Positions 7,743-17,936 of a DNA stretch of 64,000 bases are shown here, piece after piece (the stretch's first letter is position 1; each line of letters starts with the position of its first letter). The translations under genes and the position numbers were made by a program. The DNA comes from Flavobacterium denitrificans DSM 15936 (GTDB lineage: Bacteria > Bacteroidota > Bacteroidia > Flavobacteriales > Flavobacteriaceae), in NCBI RefSeq assembly GCF_000425445.1, contig NZ_AUDL01000012.1, positions 124,001-188,000 on the forward strand, given 5' to 3'. The notes below the pieces were generated by a model. That model was not told the origin of the DNA. It worked only from the letters and a program-made list of their open reading frames with translations, and did no database searches.

Positions 7743-10700
7743 ATGCAAAGTCCGTCTTTTTCTATTTATGATGCTTCTGCAGGCTCGGGAAAGACATATA
7801 CATTGGTTAAAGAGTATCTCAAAATTATTCTTTCTTCGCCAAAAAACGATGCATATCGAAATATACTAGCGATAACTTTTACCAATAAAGCGGTTCACGA
7901 AATGAAAAGCCGTATTGTTGGTAGTTTGTCGGAATTCGCAAAAGACGAACCTTCTTCAAAAGCAATTTCCTTAATGGAGGATTTGGCTAGAGAGACCGGG
8001 CTTTCGATTATTAAAATCAAAACAAAATCTCAAAATATCATTAAGCATTTAATACATAATTATGCGGCTTTTGATATTTCGACAATTGATAAATTTACCC
8101 ATAAAGTAATTAGAGCCTTTGCGCACGATTTGAATCTTCCAATGACTTTTGAAGTTACCTTGGATACTGAGAATCTATTGATAGAGGCTGTAGATGCAAT
8201 TATTGCCCAAGCGGGTCAAGATGAAACGCTGACTAATTTGCTGATCGATTTTACGATGGAAAAAACTGATGATGACAAAAGTTGGGATGTTTCTCGTGAG
8301 ATTTTGGAAACAGGAAGATTGGTGCTGAATGAAAATAATCGAAACGAAATTTTGCACTTTCATGATAAATCAATTGAAGAATTTATCGAGATTAAAAAGA
8401 AAATGCTCGCGCTTTGTAAAGATTTGGAAAATGAAAATGAAATTTGGGCAACAGATGCACTTTCGTTAATAGATAAAAACGGAATTGATTTTAAGTCCTT
8501 TTCGCGCGGGACTTTTCCAAATCATTTAGAAAGTATTCGTGACGGAAAATTCAATCCGAAAAATAAGACTTTCCATGAATTTGATGAAATTGCGATTAAT
8601 AAAACGGCCAAAGACCGTGCTTTAATTGAAAATATTATTCCTGATTTGCTTCAGATATTGAGTAAGATTTACAAGAATTTCGAAAAAAGAGATTTTTATA
8701 AAGCTTTTTTGAAAAATATTACGCCGCTTTCATTGTTGAATACTGTAAGCAATGAATTGGCAAAAATTCAATCGGAACAAAATATTCTTTCTATTTCTGA
8801 ATTTAACGCCATAATTCATAGGGAGATTCAAAATCAACCGGCGCCTTTTATATATGAGCGTTTAGGAGAGAGATATCGCCACTTTTTTATTGATGAGTTT
8901 CAGGATACATCTGAAATGCAATGGCAAAATTTGATCCCGCTGATCGACAATTCGCTTTCGGGCCAAGATGATTTGGGAAATAAAGGAACGTTGATGATTG
9001 TAGGAGATCCTAAACAATCTATTTATCGTTGGCGAGGAGGAAAAGCAGAGCAGTTTATTGAGCTTAGTAAAGATGTGAATCCTTTTAATAATCCAGATAA
9101 GGAGATAAAGCATTTAAATACAAATTATAGGAGCTTTAGTGAAGTTATTGACTTTAATAACGCTTTTTTTAAATTTATTTCTGCTGAATTTTCAAACGAA
9201 GATTATAAAGATTTATATGAAAATCATAGTTTTCAGAACGCAAATTCGAAAAAAGGAGGTTACGTGAATATTTCATTTCTTCCAATTATTGAAAAAACTG
9301 ATACGGCAGATGAGGAAGAAGCCGTTGAAAAATCGGATTTGTATGTTTTGGCGACTTTAAATACGATTTTAAAAGTTGTCAATGAAGGTTTTCAGTATAA
9401 GGACATTGTTGTTCTGACTCGAAAAAGAGACCAAGGAATTGCAATTGCTAATTATTTGACAGAGCAGAATATCCCGCTTTTGTCTTCAGAAACGTTAATG
9501 ATAAAAAATGCAACCGAAGTTCGCTTGATAATTCATCTTTTAAAATATCTGAATAATAGTGCCGATTTAGAATCGAAAGCAAACTTCCTTCAATTTTTAG
9601 CTTCAACACTAGACAGGGGAATTCCGATTCATGATTTTATAGCCGATGGAATGTCAAATAAGTCAGAAACTGATTTTGAAAAATGGCTTCTGACTTTTGA
9701 TGTCTCATTGAATTTTGAAGATCTTCGAAAAAAATCACTATATGAGGCCGTAGAAATTATCATTTCTAAGTTTATTCTTCCTTCAGAAGGAAATGCCTAC
9801 GTGCAATTTTTTCTGGATATTGTATTGGAAAGAGATATGAGAAGTCAGGCAGGTATTGCAGACTTTTTGAGTTTTTGGGATAAAAACGCTGAGAAATTCA
9901 GTATTCCTTCTCCAGAAGGGAATAATGCTGTCCGAATAATGACTATTCATAAATCAAAAGGCTTAGAATTTCCAGTTGTAATTATGCCTTTTGCAGAAGA
10001 GGATTATAATCGAAAACCAAAAGATAAATTATGGCTTGATACTGAAGCGGATTTAGGTGTTCCAAAGGCTTTGATTGATAACAGCAGTGCTGTCGAAAAT
10101 TTTGGAGAAAGCGCGTCAGCAATTTTCAATTTAAAAAAACAAGAAGAACTATTAGATAATATAAATGTTCTTTATGTGGCTCTGACCCGTGCGGAAGAAC
10201 AATTATATGTGATTTCACAATCTTTAAAAGAACGAAAAGACGGTGAGTTTCCTAATAATATGGCTTCTTTTTTTATCAAATATTTGGATTATCTTGGAAT
10301 TTATGATTCAGAAAAATTAGAATATGAATTTGGGAATCCAACTAAATTATCTGAATCAGCCGAATTTGTTGATTCGGTGAAAGAAATTCCAGTTGTTAGA
10401 GAGGTTTTAAACCCAAAAAACATAAAAATAGCCCAAAGAGAAGCTTTAATGTGGGGAACGAATCAACAAGAGGCAATATCGTATGGGAATGTCGTTCATG
10501 AAATTTTGGCTTTCGTAAAAAATAAGTCAGATATTGAATTGGCAGTTGCAAAAGCTCTTGAGGAAGGTTTGATAAAGTTGGATCAAACAAATCAGGTTTT
10601 GAAAACGTTGAAGGAGATTGTAAATCATTCTGAAATTAGTGTTTGTTTCGAAGGGAATGTCAAGATTTTAAATGAGCAGACAATTGTTCAAAAACAAGGA

Positions 10701-10898
10701 AAAATCCTAAAACCTGACAGAATTGTGTTGACAGAAGATAAAAAAGCTTATATACTCGATTACAAGACTGGTGCAATAAATTCTAAATATAAACAGCAAA
10801 TTCAAGAATATCAAGATGCTGTTGAGGATTTAGGATATAAAGTGTTAAAAAAGGTCTTGGTGTATATTGGAACCGAAATCGATGTAGTAAATTTGTGA
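7743..10898 (+). CDS. AddA/RecB-like UvrD-family helicase with C-terminal nuclease
   Basis: 1051 aa ATP-dependent exonuclease subunit for double-strand break processing. Motifs in order: Walker A ASAGSGKTYTL near the N-terminus, ITFTNKAVHEMK (motif Ia), FFIDEFQDTSEMQW (Walker B), VGDPKQSIYRWRGG (motif III), TIHKSKGLEFPVV (motif V) and LYVALTRAEEQLYV (motif VI). The C-terminus carries a RecB-type PD-(D/E)XK nuclease: YGNVVHEIL, then DRIV, LDYKTG and QIQEYQ. The ATG at 7743 is chosen because it is followed directly by the Walker A region; the frame runs upstream to 7671, but that stretch (TTG start) lies in AT-rich promoter-like DNA. The partner AddB-like subunit is not adjacent but lies at 13815, with kbl and an OmpA gene between. 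Confidence 0.92.
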   Translation: MQSPSFSIYDASAGSGKTYTLVKEYLKIILSSPKNDAYRNILAITFTNKAVHEMKSRIVGSLSEFAKDEPSSKAISLMEDLARETGLSIIKIKTKSQNIIKHLIHNYAAFDISTIDKFTHKVIRAFAHDLNLPMTFEVTLDTENLLIEAVDAIIAQAGQDETLTNLLIDFTMEKTDDDKSWDVSREILETGRLVLNENNRNEILHFHDKSIEEFIEIKKKMLALCKDLENENEIWATDALSLIDKNGIDFKSFSRGTFPNHLESIRDGKFNPKNKTFHEFDEIAINKTAKDRALIENIIPDLLQILSKIYKNFEKRDFYKAFLKNITPLSLLNTVSNELAKIQSEQNILSISEFNAIIHREIQNQPAPFIYERLGERYRHFFIDEFQDTSEMQWQNLIPLIDNSLSGQDDLGNKGTLMIVGDPKQSIYRWRGGKAEQFIELSKDVNPFNNPDKEIKHLNTNYRSFSEVIDFNNAFFKFISAEFSNEDYKDLYENHSFQNANSKKGGYVNISFLPIIEKTDTADEEEAVEKSDLYVLATLNTILKVVNEGFQYKDIVVLTRKRDQGIAIANYLTEQNIPLLSSETLMIKNATEVRLIIHLLKYLNNSADLESKANFLQFLASTLDRGIPIHDFIADGMSNKSETDFEKWLLTFDVSLNFEDLRKKSLYEAVEIIISKFILPSEGNAYVQFFLDIVLERDMRSQAGIADFLSFWDKNAEKFSIPSPEGNNAVRIMTIHKSKGLEFPVVIMPFAEEDYNRKPKDKLWLDTEADLGVPKALIDNSSAVENFGESASAIFNLKKQEELLDNINVLYVALTRAEEQLYVISQSLKERKDGEFPNNMASFFIKYLDYLGIYDSEKLEYEFGNPTKLSESAEFVDSVKEIPVVREVLNPKNIKIAQREALMWGTNQQEAISYGNVVHEILAFVKNKSDIELAVAKALEEGLIKLDQTNQVLKTLKEIVNHSEISVCFEGNVKILNEQTIVQKQGKILKPDRIVLTEDKKAYILDYKTGAINSKYKQQIQEYQDAVEDLGYKVLKKVLVYIGTEIDVVNL

Positions 10899-10977
10899 AA
10901 AAATTAATCAGATGTTAAAGGTTTAAAGGCTTATTTTGAAGTAAGTTGTTAATTTTTAACGTTTTAAACATAAGAGA

Positions 10978-12171
10978 ATGTACGGTAAAATTAAAGAGCA
11001 TCTGCAAAATGAATTGCAGACTATTGAAGAAAACGGAATTTTTAAAAAGGAACGTATTATAACCTCCGCTCAAGGAGCTGAAATTACAATTTCAACAGGA
11101 GAAACTGTTTTGAATTTTTGTGCAAACAATTATTTGGGGCTTTCTTCTCATCCAGAAGTTGTTCAAGCTGCTAAAGATGCGATGGATACTCATGGATTCG
11201 GGATGTCTTCTGTTCGTTTTATTTGTGGAACGCAGGATATTCACAAAACTTTAGAAAAAAAGATCGCAGATTTTTATGGTACAGAAGATACTATATTATA
11301 TGCAGCGGCCTTTGATGCGAATGGTGGTGTATTCGAACCTTTATTAGGCGAAAACGATGCGATTATTTCAGATAGTTTGAATCATGCTTCTATTATAGAT
11401 GGAGTTCGTTTGTGTAAAGCGGCGCGTTATCGTTATGAGAATAGTAATATGGAGGATTTAGAGCAACAATTAATTAAGGCAAATGAAGCTGGCGCTCGTT
11501 TCAAGCTAATTGTTACTGATGGTGTTTTTTCTATGGATGGTTTAGTTGCTCCTTTAGATAAAATTTGTGATTTAGCCGATAAATATGATGCAATGGTAAT
11601 GGTTGATGAATGCCATGCTGCTGGATTTATTGGTGCAACAGGAAAGGGAACCCTTGAGGCAAAAGGGGTGATGGGGCGTGTTGATATTATAACAGGAACA
11701 TTAGGTAAAGCTTTAGGTGGAGCTATGGGAGGTTATACAACCGCAAAAAAAGAAATTATAGAAATACTTCGCCAGCGTTCGCGTCCATATTTGTTTTCAA
11801 ATTCATTAGCGCCTGCTATTGTTGGTGCCTCTATTAAAGTTTTTGAGTTATTAGAAAAAGATACCTCTTTAAGAGATAAATTGGAGTGGAATACTAATTA
11901 TTTTAAAGAAGGAATGAAAAAAGCTGGTTTTGATATAATTGATGGTGATTCTGCTATTGTTCCAGTTATGTTGTATGATGCAAAATTATCACAAATTATG
12001 GCAAATGAGTTATTAAAAGAAGGGATCTACGTAATCGGATTCTTTTTTCCTGTTGTTCCAAAAGATAAGGCAAGAATACGAGTACAGCTATCTGCAGCGC
12101 ATACTAAAGAGCACTTGGACAAGGCGATACAAGCGTTTACATTAACAGGTAAAATGTTAAAAGTTATATAA
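10978..12171 (+). CDS. kbl: glycine C-acetyltransferase (2-amino-3-ketobutyrate CoA ligase)
   Basis: 397 aa PLP enzyme of the alpha-oxoamine synthase family that cleaves 2-amino-3-ketobutyrate with CoA to glycine and acetyl-CoA, the second step of threonine breakdown. The sequence follows E. coli Kbl closely: [14 protein letters not shown] start, [61 protein letters not shown], and the PLP-lysine segment [15 protein letters not shown]. These features favour Kbl over serine palmitoyltransferase or BioF, the related enzymes also expected in Bacteroidetes. Threonine dehydrogenase (tdh) is not beside it. Confidence 0.94.
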   Translation: MYGKIKEHLQNELQTIEENGIFKKERIITSAQGAEITISTGETVLNFCANNYLGLSSHPEVVQAAKDAMDTHGFGMSSVRFICGTQDIHKTLEKKIADFYGTEDTILYAAAFDANGGVFEPLLGENDAIISDSLNHASIIDGVRLCKAARYRYENSNMEDLEQQLIKANEAGARFKLIVTDGVFSMDGLVAPLDKICDLADKYDAMVMVDECHAAGFIGATGKGTLEAKGVMGRVDIITGTLGKALGGAMGGYTTAKKEIIEILRQRSRPYLFSNSLAPAIVGASIKVFELLEKDTSLRDKLEWNTNYFKEGMKKAGFDIIDGDSAIVPVMLYDAKLSQIMANELLKEGIYVIGFFFPVVPKDKARIRVQLSAAHTKEHLDKAIQAFTLTGKMLKVI

Positions 12172-12215
12172 TTACCATATTCTGTGAATTTTTGTAGGTT
12201 TTTTTTAACATTTCA

Positions 12216-12247
12216 TTTTGTATTTAAAAAATTTGGTGTTACTTTTG
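12216..12247 (+). promoter_or_regulatory. Bacteroidetes housekeeping promoter of the OmpA-family gene
   Basis: TTTTG (12216-12220) and TACTTTTG (12240-12247) are separated by 19 bases, a full match to the -33/-7 consensus TTTG-N19-TAnnTTTG. The start codon lies about 38 bases downstream. This is the best complete promoter in the window and fits a highly expressed outer membrane protein. Confidence 0.75.
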
Positions 12248-12284
12248 CTTGTAATTAACTAAATTGTAATTAAAAAAATTAAGT

Positions 12285-13751
12285 ATGAAACATCTTAACA
12301 AACTTTTAGTTGCTGTGATGATGGCGATGGGTTTAACTTCTCACGCACAAGACAGTAACAATCCATGGGCGATCTCTTTCGGGGTTAATGCTGTGGATAC
12401 AAGAACTAGTGCAAGTCCGGATCACGTTGGCTTTTTTCCAGCGCATTTTTCTCAGCCATTTGATGTAAAAGATAACTGGAACATTCTTCCATCTTTATCT
12501 TACATTGGTGTGTCAAGATATGTTGGTAGTGGTTTCTCTGTTGGTTTACAGGGGTCTGTGAATAAAATTGACAAATTTGTTGTCTTCGATCCTAGCAATC
12601 CAGCTCATGATGGAAGAGGAATGGTAGTTAATAATCCAGGGGATTTAATGTATTACGGAATTGATGCTACTATCAAGTACAGCTTCCAAGAATTAATTAA
12701 ATCTAAAGTAGTTGATCCTTCGTTATCTGTTGGTGGAGGTTATACTTTCTTCGGAGATAGCAGCTACGGAACTGTTAACCCAGGTGCTGGTGTTACTTTC
12801 TGGTTTACTGATGCTATTGGTCTTGAGTTATCTACAAGATACAAATGGGCTGTTAGTGGAGATAGAGTTGATGCTTCTGGAACTCCAGACGCTGTATCTC
12901 ACTTCCAACACATGGCTGGTTTAGTTTTCAAATTCGGAGGTAAAGATACTGACGGAGACGGAATCTACGACAAAGACGATGCTTGTCCAGATGTTGCTGG
13001 TTTAAAACAATTCAACGGATGTCCTGATACTGACGGAGACGGAATCGTTGATGCTTCTGACGCTTGTCCAGATGTATTTGGTTTAGCTGCATTAAACGGA
13101 TGTCCTGATACAGACGGTGACGGAATTGCTGATAAAGATGATGCTTGTCCAGATGTTGCTGGTTTAGCTGCTTTAAAAGGTTGTCCTGATACTGACGGTG
13201 ACGGAATCGCTGATAAAGACGATAAATGTCCTACAGTTGCTGGTCCTAAAGAAAATGGTGGTTGTCCTTTCTTAGACGCTGACAAAGATGGTGTTGCTGA
13301 TAAAGATGACGATTGTCCTACAGTATACGGTCCTGCTAGCAACAGAGGTTGTCCAGAAGTAACTTCTGAGGCTTTAGAAGATCTTAAAGTTCAAGCAAGA
13401 GCGGTTTACTTCAACACAGGTAAAGCTACTTTCAAAACTGGAGATAAAGAAACTCAAGCTAGATTAGATGCTATTAAACAAATCCTTGTTAACTATCCAA
13501 ATGCGAAATTCTCTATCGAAGGACACACAGATAGTACAGGTTCTGCTAAAATCAACCAAAAACTTTCTGAAGACAGAGCTAAAGCTGTGTTGGATGCATT
13601 AGTGCAAAGAGGTGTTAGCCCAGATAACTTACAGTCTAAAGGATTTGGTTCTAGCCAACCAGTTGCAAGTAACAAAACTGCTGCAGGTAAAGCACAAAAT
13701 AGAAGAACTGAAATCAGACACATTGGTTCTAAATATGAAGGTAAACTATAA
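12285..13751 (+). CDS. OmpA-family outer membrane protein with thrombospondin type 3 repeats
   Basis: 488 aa. A signal peptide (residues 1-21, cleavage after SHA) precedes a beta-barrel domain (about 25-218), then five calcium-binding TSP3 repeats (221-357) with the pattern DTDGDGI-D--D-CP, and a C-terminal OmpA/MotB peptidoglycan-binding domain (about 370-485; [29 protein letters not shown]). It links outer membrane and cell wall. Codons are less AT-biased and more uniform than in neighbours, and it has a consensus promoter and a strong terminator of its own, so it is probably a monocistronic, abundant protein. Confidence 0.93.
   Translation: MKHLNKLLVAVMMAMGLTSHAQDSNNPWAISFGVNAVDTRTSASPDHVGFFPAHFSQPFDVKDNWNILPSLSYIGVSRYVGSGFSVGLQGSVNKIDKFVVFDPSNPAHDGRGMVVNNPGDLMYYGIDATIKYSFQELIKSKVVDPSLSVGGGYTFFGDSSYGTVNPGAGVTFWFTDAIGLELSTRYKWAVSGDRVDASGTPDAVSHFQHMAGLVFKFGGKDTDGDGIYDKDDACPDVAGLKQFNGCPDTDGDGIVDASDACPDVFGLAALNGCPDTDGDGIADKDDACPDVAGLAALKGCPDTDGDGIADKDDKCPTVAGPKENGGCPFLDADKDGVADKDDDCPTVYGPASNRGCPEVTSEALEDLKVQARAVYFNTGKATFKTGDKETQARLDAIKQILVNYPNAKFSIEGHTDSTGSAKINQKLSEDRAKAVLDALVQRGVSPDNLQSKGFGSSQPVASNKTAAGKAQNRRTEIRHIGSKYEGKL
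12945..13355 (+). repeat. five in-frame TSP3 repeats inside the OmpA-family gene
   Basis: Tandem units of about 26-27 codons, each starting DTDGDGI or similar and ending GCP. The first four units are very alike in DNA (shared GACGGAGACGGAATC-type blocks), the fifth has diverged ([12 protein letters not shown]). Such repeats can change in number by recombination. Confidence 0.85.
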
Positions 13752-13771
13752 TTTACTTTTTAAATAATACT

Positions 13772-13804
13772 AAAAAGCCATTCTTAATTGAATGGCTTTT
13801 TTTA
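13772..13804 (+). terminator. terminator of the OmpA-family gene
   Basis: AAAAAGCCATTC TTAATT GAATGGCTTTTTTT: 12-bp stem with T run, 20 bases after the OmpA stop. It lies over the would-be upstream start of the next frame, which supports placing that gene's start at 13815. Confidence 0.9.
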
Positions 13805-13814
13805 TTTTTATAAT

Positions 13815-16580
13815 ATGATAAATACTTCTTTTCTAGAAAAAATTGCAACTGTAATAATTCAGGATTATGCTACAAAGCTTGACGAAACAGTTATTGTATT
13901 GCCCAATAAGAGGGCTAAAGTTTTTTTAATAGAAGCCTTGAAAAATGAAACTGATAAAACAATTCTTTCTCCTGAAATTATCAGTATCGAAGACTTCGTT
14001 CAAAATGTAGCTTCAATTCGTTCATTAGATTCGATTGAACTTTTGTTTGAGTTTTATGAAGTTTATTTATCTGTTACAGAAAAGCAACATCAACAATCCT
14101 TTGAATTATTTGCAAACTGGGCAAAAACACTTTTACAGGATTTTAATGAAATCGACAGATATCTTTTAGATCCAGTGCATGTGCTTTCTTATCTAAAAGA
14201 TATTGAGGATATAAAAAAATGGGGGATCGAAGTTGAGAATAAAACTAAGCTTTTAGAAAATTATATTGATTTCTGGAAGTTACTTCCATTGTATTATGAA
14301 GCATTGGATGATCATTTATTGAATAAAGGAATTGGATATCAAGGTTTGATCTATCGTGAGGCTGTCAATAATTTAAATCATTTTTCGAATTCTGTTCCAA
14401 ATAGTTCTTTTGTTTTTGCAGGTTTTAATGCTTTAAATGCTGCAGAAGAAAAAATAGTTCAGCATTTGTTGGCTTTAGATCAAGCAAAAATATATTGGGA
14501 TGTAGACCAAACTTTTTTAAATGACCCGTATCATGATGCAGGGCTTTTTGTACGACGATTTAAGGAAAATTGGAAATATTACAAATCGCATCCTTTTGAA
14601 TGGATTGTAGATGATTTTTCGCAATTAAAAAATATTCAGGTAATAGGTTCTCCAAAGACCGTTGGTCAGGCAAAAATAGCGGGAAGTATTATTGAAAAAA
14701 TAATAAATGAAAACCCAACGAGATCATTAGATAAGGTTGCTGTTGTGTTGGGTGAGGAAAACTTGCTAATCCCTGTTTTGTATTCCTTGCCTTCCTCAGT
14801 TGGAGCTCTAAATATTACAATGGGTTACTCCGGGAAAAATAACCCATCACAAATTTTGATTGCCAAACTATTTAAAATGCATACAAATGCACTTTCTCGT
14901 AAAAGTGATAGTTATGTATTTTATTATAAAGATGTTTTAGATGTTTTAACGCATCCTCTGGTAGCTCCTTATGCGAATGTAGGCCATTTGGTTAGGATTA
15001 TTAAAGAGAACAATTATACATTTATTTCTCAAAAAAGAATAATAGAGTTAAATGCTAATTCATCAGCTCTGTTTGATTTGTTGTTTAAAAGATGGGAAAA
15101 TGGCTCATTAGCTGTTCTTGAAGATATTTCATCTCTTTTGTTGATTATTAAAGGGAATTTTGACAAAGACAATGAAGAAGAAAAAATTGCAAAATCATTT
15201 GTTTATGCTGTTTTCAAGGTAATCAATAAGTTGATTAATTATTATACAAACCATTATCATATCGACAATATTGATACTTTGTATGCTATTTATAAGCAAA
15301 TTATTGATGTAGCTGAAGTTTCATTTGAAGGTGAGCCTTTGCGCGGACTCCAAATAATGGGAGTTCTTGAGAGTCGTGTACTGGATTTTGAGACCGTTAT
15401 TATAACCTCAATGAACGAGGGGAAATTTCCAGCTGGAAAATCCCAGAACTCTTTTATTCCATATGATGTAAAACGAGAATTGGGCTTGCCAACTTTTAAA
15501 GAAAAAGATGCTATTTATACATATCATTTTTATCATTTGTTGCAACGGGCAAAAAACATTTATCTTATTTACAATACTGAAAATGATGGTTTAGATGCCG
15601 GCGAAAGAAGTCGTTTTATTACGCAGTTGGAAGTTGAAAAACAACCTAATCACAATCTGATTTTTGATATTTATAATCCAGTTCTTCCTGCCACGGCCTA
15701 TCAGCCGATGGTAATTCCAAAATCAGAAGCGGTTATGGATCGTTTAAAAGAGATTGCGCTTACAGGTTTTTCACCTTCAGCATTAACTAGTTATATTCGA
15801 AATCCTATTGATTTCTATTTTCAAAAAATATTGAGAATTCGAGAGGCCGAAGAAGTAGAGGAAAATATTGCTTTGAATACCCTTGGAACTATTATTCATG
15901 AGACTTTGAAAGGACTCTATGAACCTTTTATTGGGAAGTTCATTTCAGAGGAAAAGATAGCTAATTGCTTTAAACTGCTTGATGAGGAAGTTTTGAAACA
16001 GTTTAAAATGGTTTATAAGGAAGGAGAAATTAAAAAAGGTCGCAATCTTTTGGCTTTTGAAGTGGCAAAGCGAAATGTTTTTAATTTTCTGAAAATGGAA
16101 TTGGAGGCAATTAAAAATGGAGATGTAATTAAGATTGTTGCTTTGGAGCAGACTTATCAACGTGAATTAACGCATCCAAGTCTGCCATTTCCGGTTCTCA
16201 TAAAGGGAAATGTCGATCGTATCGAACAACGAAACGGAAAAATAAGAATTATTGATTATAAGACCGGAAAAGTTGAAAAAAACAATGTTGTGTTGAAAAC
16301 ATGGAATGGATTGACTAAAGAGCTTAAAAATGATAAAATTATTCAAGTTTTGGCTTATGCATTTATGTTTGAAAAAGAAGCAGGAGAAATGCCAATAGAA
16401 GTAGGGATTATTTCTTTTAAAAACCTAAAGTCTGGATTTTTGCCTTTTGCATTTAAAGATGATAAAGATTTGGATATGATTGTCTCGCATCAAATTCTGA
16501 ATTCTTATTTGGAAGAAATCGTTTTGCTTTTAAATGAAATTTTTGATGATGCAATTCCTTTTGAAGAGAAAACAAATTAA
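13815..16580 (+). CDS. AddB-like PD-(D/E)XK exonuclease subunit
   Basis: 921 aa from the ATG at 13815. The N-terminal half resembles an inactivated UvrD-type helicase: the Walker A region reads VLPNKRAKVF, without GxGKT. The region around GLQIMGVLESRVLDFETVII and SMNEGKFP matches the AddB/RexB pattern. The C-terminal RecB-type nuclease is intact: LGTIIHETLKGLYEPF, then GNVDRIEQ, IIDYKTGK and IQVLAYAFMF. AddB enzymes with a 4Fe-4S cluster have a cysteine in the LRCPF segment before the nuclease; here that segment reads YIRNPIDFYF, so the cluster is absent. It should pair with the helicase-nuclease at 7743 to resect double-strand breaks. The following small gene starts 2 bases after the stop. 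Confidence 0.88.
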   Translation: MINTSFLEKIATVIIQDYATKLDETVIVLPNKRAKVFLIEALKNETDKTILSPEIISIEDFVQNVASIRSLDSIELLFEFYEVYLSVTEKQHQQSFELFANWAKTLLQDFNEIDRYLLDPVHVLSYLKDIEDIKKWGIEVENKTKLLENYIDFWKLLPLYYEALDDHLLNKGIGYQGLIYREAVNNLNHFSNSVPNSSFVFAGFNALNAAEEKIVQHLLALDQAKIYWDVDQTFLNDPYHDAGLFVRRFKENWKYYKSHPFEWIVDDFSQLKNIQVIGSPKTVGQAKIAGSIIEKIINENPTRSLDKVAVVLGEENLLIPVLYSLPSSVGALNITMGYSGKNNPSQILIAKLFKMHTNALSRKSDSYVFYYKDVLDVLTHPLVAPYANVGHLVRIIKENNYTFISQKRIIELNANSSALFDLLFKRWENGSLAVLEDISSLLLIIKGNFDKDNEEEKIAKSFVYAVFKVINKLINYYTNHYHIDNIDTLYAIYKQIIDVAEVSFEGEPLRGLQIMGVLESRVLDFETVIITSMNEGKFPAGKSQNSFIPYDVKRELGLPTFKEKDAIYTYHFYHLLQRAKNIYLIYNTENDGLDAGERSRFITQLEVEKQPNHNLIFDIYNPVLPATAYQPMVIPKSEAVMDRLKEIALTGFSPSALTSYIRNPIDFYFQKILRIREAEEVEENIALNTLGTIIHETLKGLYEPFIGKFISEEKIANCFKLLDEEVLKQFKMVYKEGEIKKGRNLLAFEVAKRNVFNFLKMELEAIKNGDVIKIVALEQTYQRELTHPSLPFPVLIKGNVDRIEQRNGKIRIIDYKTGKVEKNNVVLKTWNGLTKELKNDKIIQVLAYAFMFEKEAGEMPIEVGIISFKNLKSGFLPFAFKDDKDLDMIVSHQILNSYLEEIVLLLNEIFDDAIPFEEKTN

Positions 16581-16582
16581 TA

Positions 16583-16876
16583 ATGAGGAAATTTTTAAAT
16601 GTATTGGAGTTTTTTAAAACCACTTTGTGGGTGAATTTGCTGGTTTGTTTTGGAGCTGTTTTTTTAGGTGGTTTTGACTATTTTTTTATATGTTTTCTAA
16701 GTTTTGGTTTTATTGCTAGTGTGGCTTACAAGGAATATTATCGAAAAAAGGATTATTTGTTTTATTTCAATAATGGAGTTTCAAAAATACAGCTTTTGAT
16801 TTCCAGTTATATTTTGACTTTTTTCACGGCGGTTGTATTTGGTTTGATTATCTTTTTGAAAAATAAATTATTTTGA
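16583..16876 (+). CDS. small membrane protein, likely partner of the ABC ATPase
   Basis: 97 aa, with three hydrophobic segments (about residues 13-30, 33-48 and 70-92) and a basic stretch (YYRKKDY) between the second and third. I do not recognise a family. It starts 2 bases after the AddB-like gene and its stop overlaps the TTG start of the next gene, so translation is probably coupled. The arrangement suggests a very small membrane subunit of an ABC system, but 97 aa is short for a normal permease; a second membrane gene may lie elsewhere. Confidence 0.6.
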   Translation: MRKFLNVLEFFKTTLWVNLLVCFGAVFLGGFDYFFICFLSFGFIASVAYKEYYRKKDYLFYFNNGVSKIQLLISSYILTFFTAVVFGLIIFLKNKLF

Positions 16877-17547
16877 ATAAACATATTTTAGAGATCAGTG
16901 GAATTCAGAAGAAATTTGGCAAAAGATCAATTCTTTCAGATATTTATTTAAAATGCGAAACTTCTGAAATCATTGGATTATTAGGACGAAATGGTTCTGG
17001 AAAATCAACTTTGTTGAAAATTGTAGCAGGACTTGAATCCGCTCCTGACCGATGTGTGAGGATAAATTCAAATTCGTTAAATGCTAAAAATGTATTGATG
17101 AATATGGTTAGTTATTTAGGGCAAGATCAATTTGTGCCAAATCACTTGTCTGTTCAAAAAGTCATTTCGTTATCAATCGACAAAAAGGATAGAACAAGTT
17201 TTTATGAAGATGAATTTATTAAAGGCTTGCTTGGGAAAAAAATTAAACATTTATCGACTGGTGAATTGCGGTATCTCGAAGTAAAGCTTGTGCTTTCTAA
17301 TCCTTCCTTATTTGTTTTGCTAGACGAACCCTATAACGGGCTTTCTCCCTTGATGATTGAAAAGATTGCCGAAATGATTAATGCTAACTTAAACAAAAAA
17401 GGGATTATTGTTACGGACCACAACTATCAAGATGTAACTAAAATTGCAAGCAAGCTTGTTTTAATTAAAGACGGGAAGACACATCAAATAAAGGAAAAAA
17501 GTGAACTTGTAGCGAAAGGATATCTTTCCGATACGGTTTTTATTTAA
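16873..17547 (+). CDS. ABC transporter ATP-binding protein
   Basis: 224 aa with Walker A GLLGRNGSGKST, signature LSTGELRYLEV, Walker B LFVLLDEP and switch histidine in IIVTDHNY; the Q-loop is YLGQDQF. The signature LSTGE differs slightly from LSGGQ, with T in place of the first G. The start is a TTG overlapping the previous stop (TTGA), chosen because it gives the full N-terminal beta strand (HILEISGIQKKFG). No typical permease gene is adjacent, apart from the 97-aa membrane protein upstream. Cargo unknown. Confidence 0.85.
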   Translation: MNKHILEISGIQKKFGKRSILSDIYLKCETSEIIGLLGRNGSGKSTLLKIVAGLESAPDRCVRINSNSLNAKNVLMNMVSYLGQDQFVPNHLSVQKVISLSIDKKDRTSFYEDEFIKGLLGKKIKHLSTGELRYLEVKLVLSNPSLFVLLDEPYNGLSPLMIEKIAEMINANLNKKGIIVTDHNYQDVTKIASKLVLIKDGKTHQIKEKSELVAKGYLSDTVFI

Positions 17548-17936
17548 AACTGTAATTAAATATTTTTAAAGTTCTTTCTATTTGTATCTTTTACATTTGT
17601 TGTTTGTGTTTTTGTTTTCAATTCAGACCCTTTTTTTTAATTCAAAATCGGCGTTATCCTGACGTTTTTATTTTGTCTTTTTCTGGAAAAGTCGGTTTTA
17701 AAAACTTCATTTTGTGTTAATTACATGAAATTGTGAATTTTTGAAATGAATTTTATGAAAGAAAATGCTACGTTCTTAAACAAATCTCTTTTTCTTGTTG
17801 GATTTTTTTATACATCTTCTTTTAATAAATGCGAATTATTATACTATAAATAAAAGTGATTTAAAGAGCATTTTTCGATGAATTTTTAACAAGTGTTTAT
17901 CGCACAATAATGTTAATTAAAATATCTTTGACGCTT

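Noticed and set aside
10978..12171. Serine palmitoyltransferase as alternative for the alpha-oxoamine synthase
   Set aside because: The N-terminal KERIITSAQ region, CGTQDIHK and other segments agree with Kbl; no sphingolipid genes are adjacent.
12712..13723. Long frames inside the OmpA-family gene in other frames, both strands
   Set aside because: They arise from the repetitive, uniform codon use of the TSP3 region; no start context or family features.
13788..13814. Upstream TTG start for the AddB-like gene
   Set aside because: It lies inside the OmpA terminator stem and T run; the ATG at 13815 is used instead.
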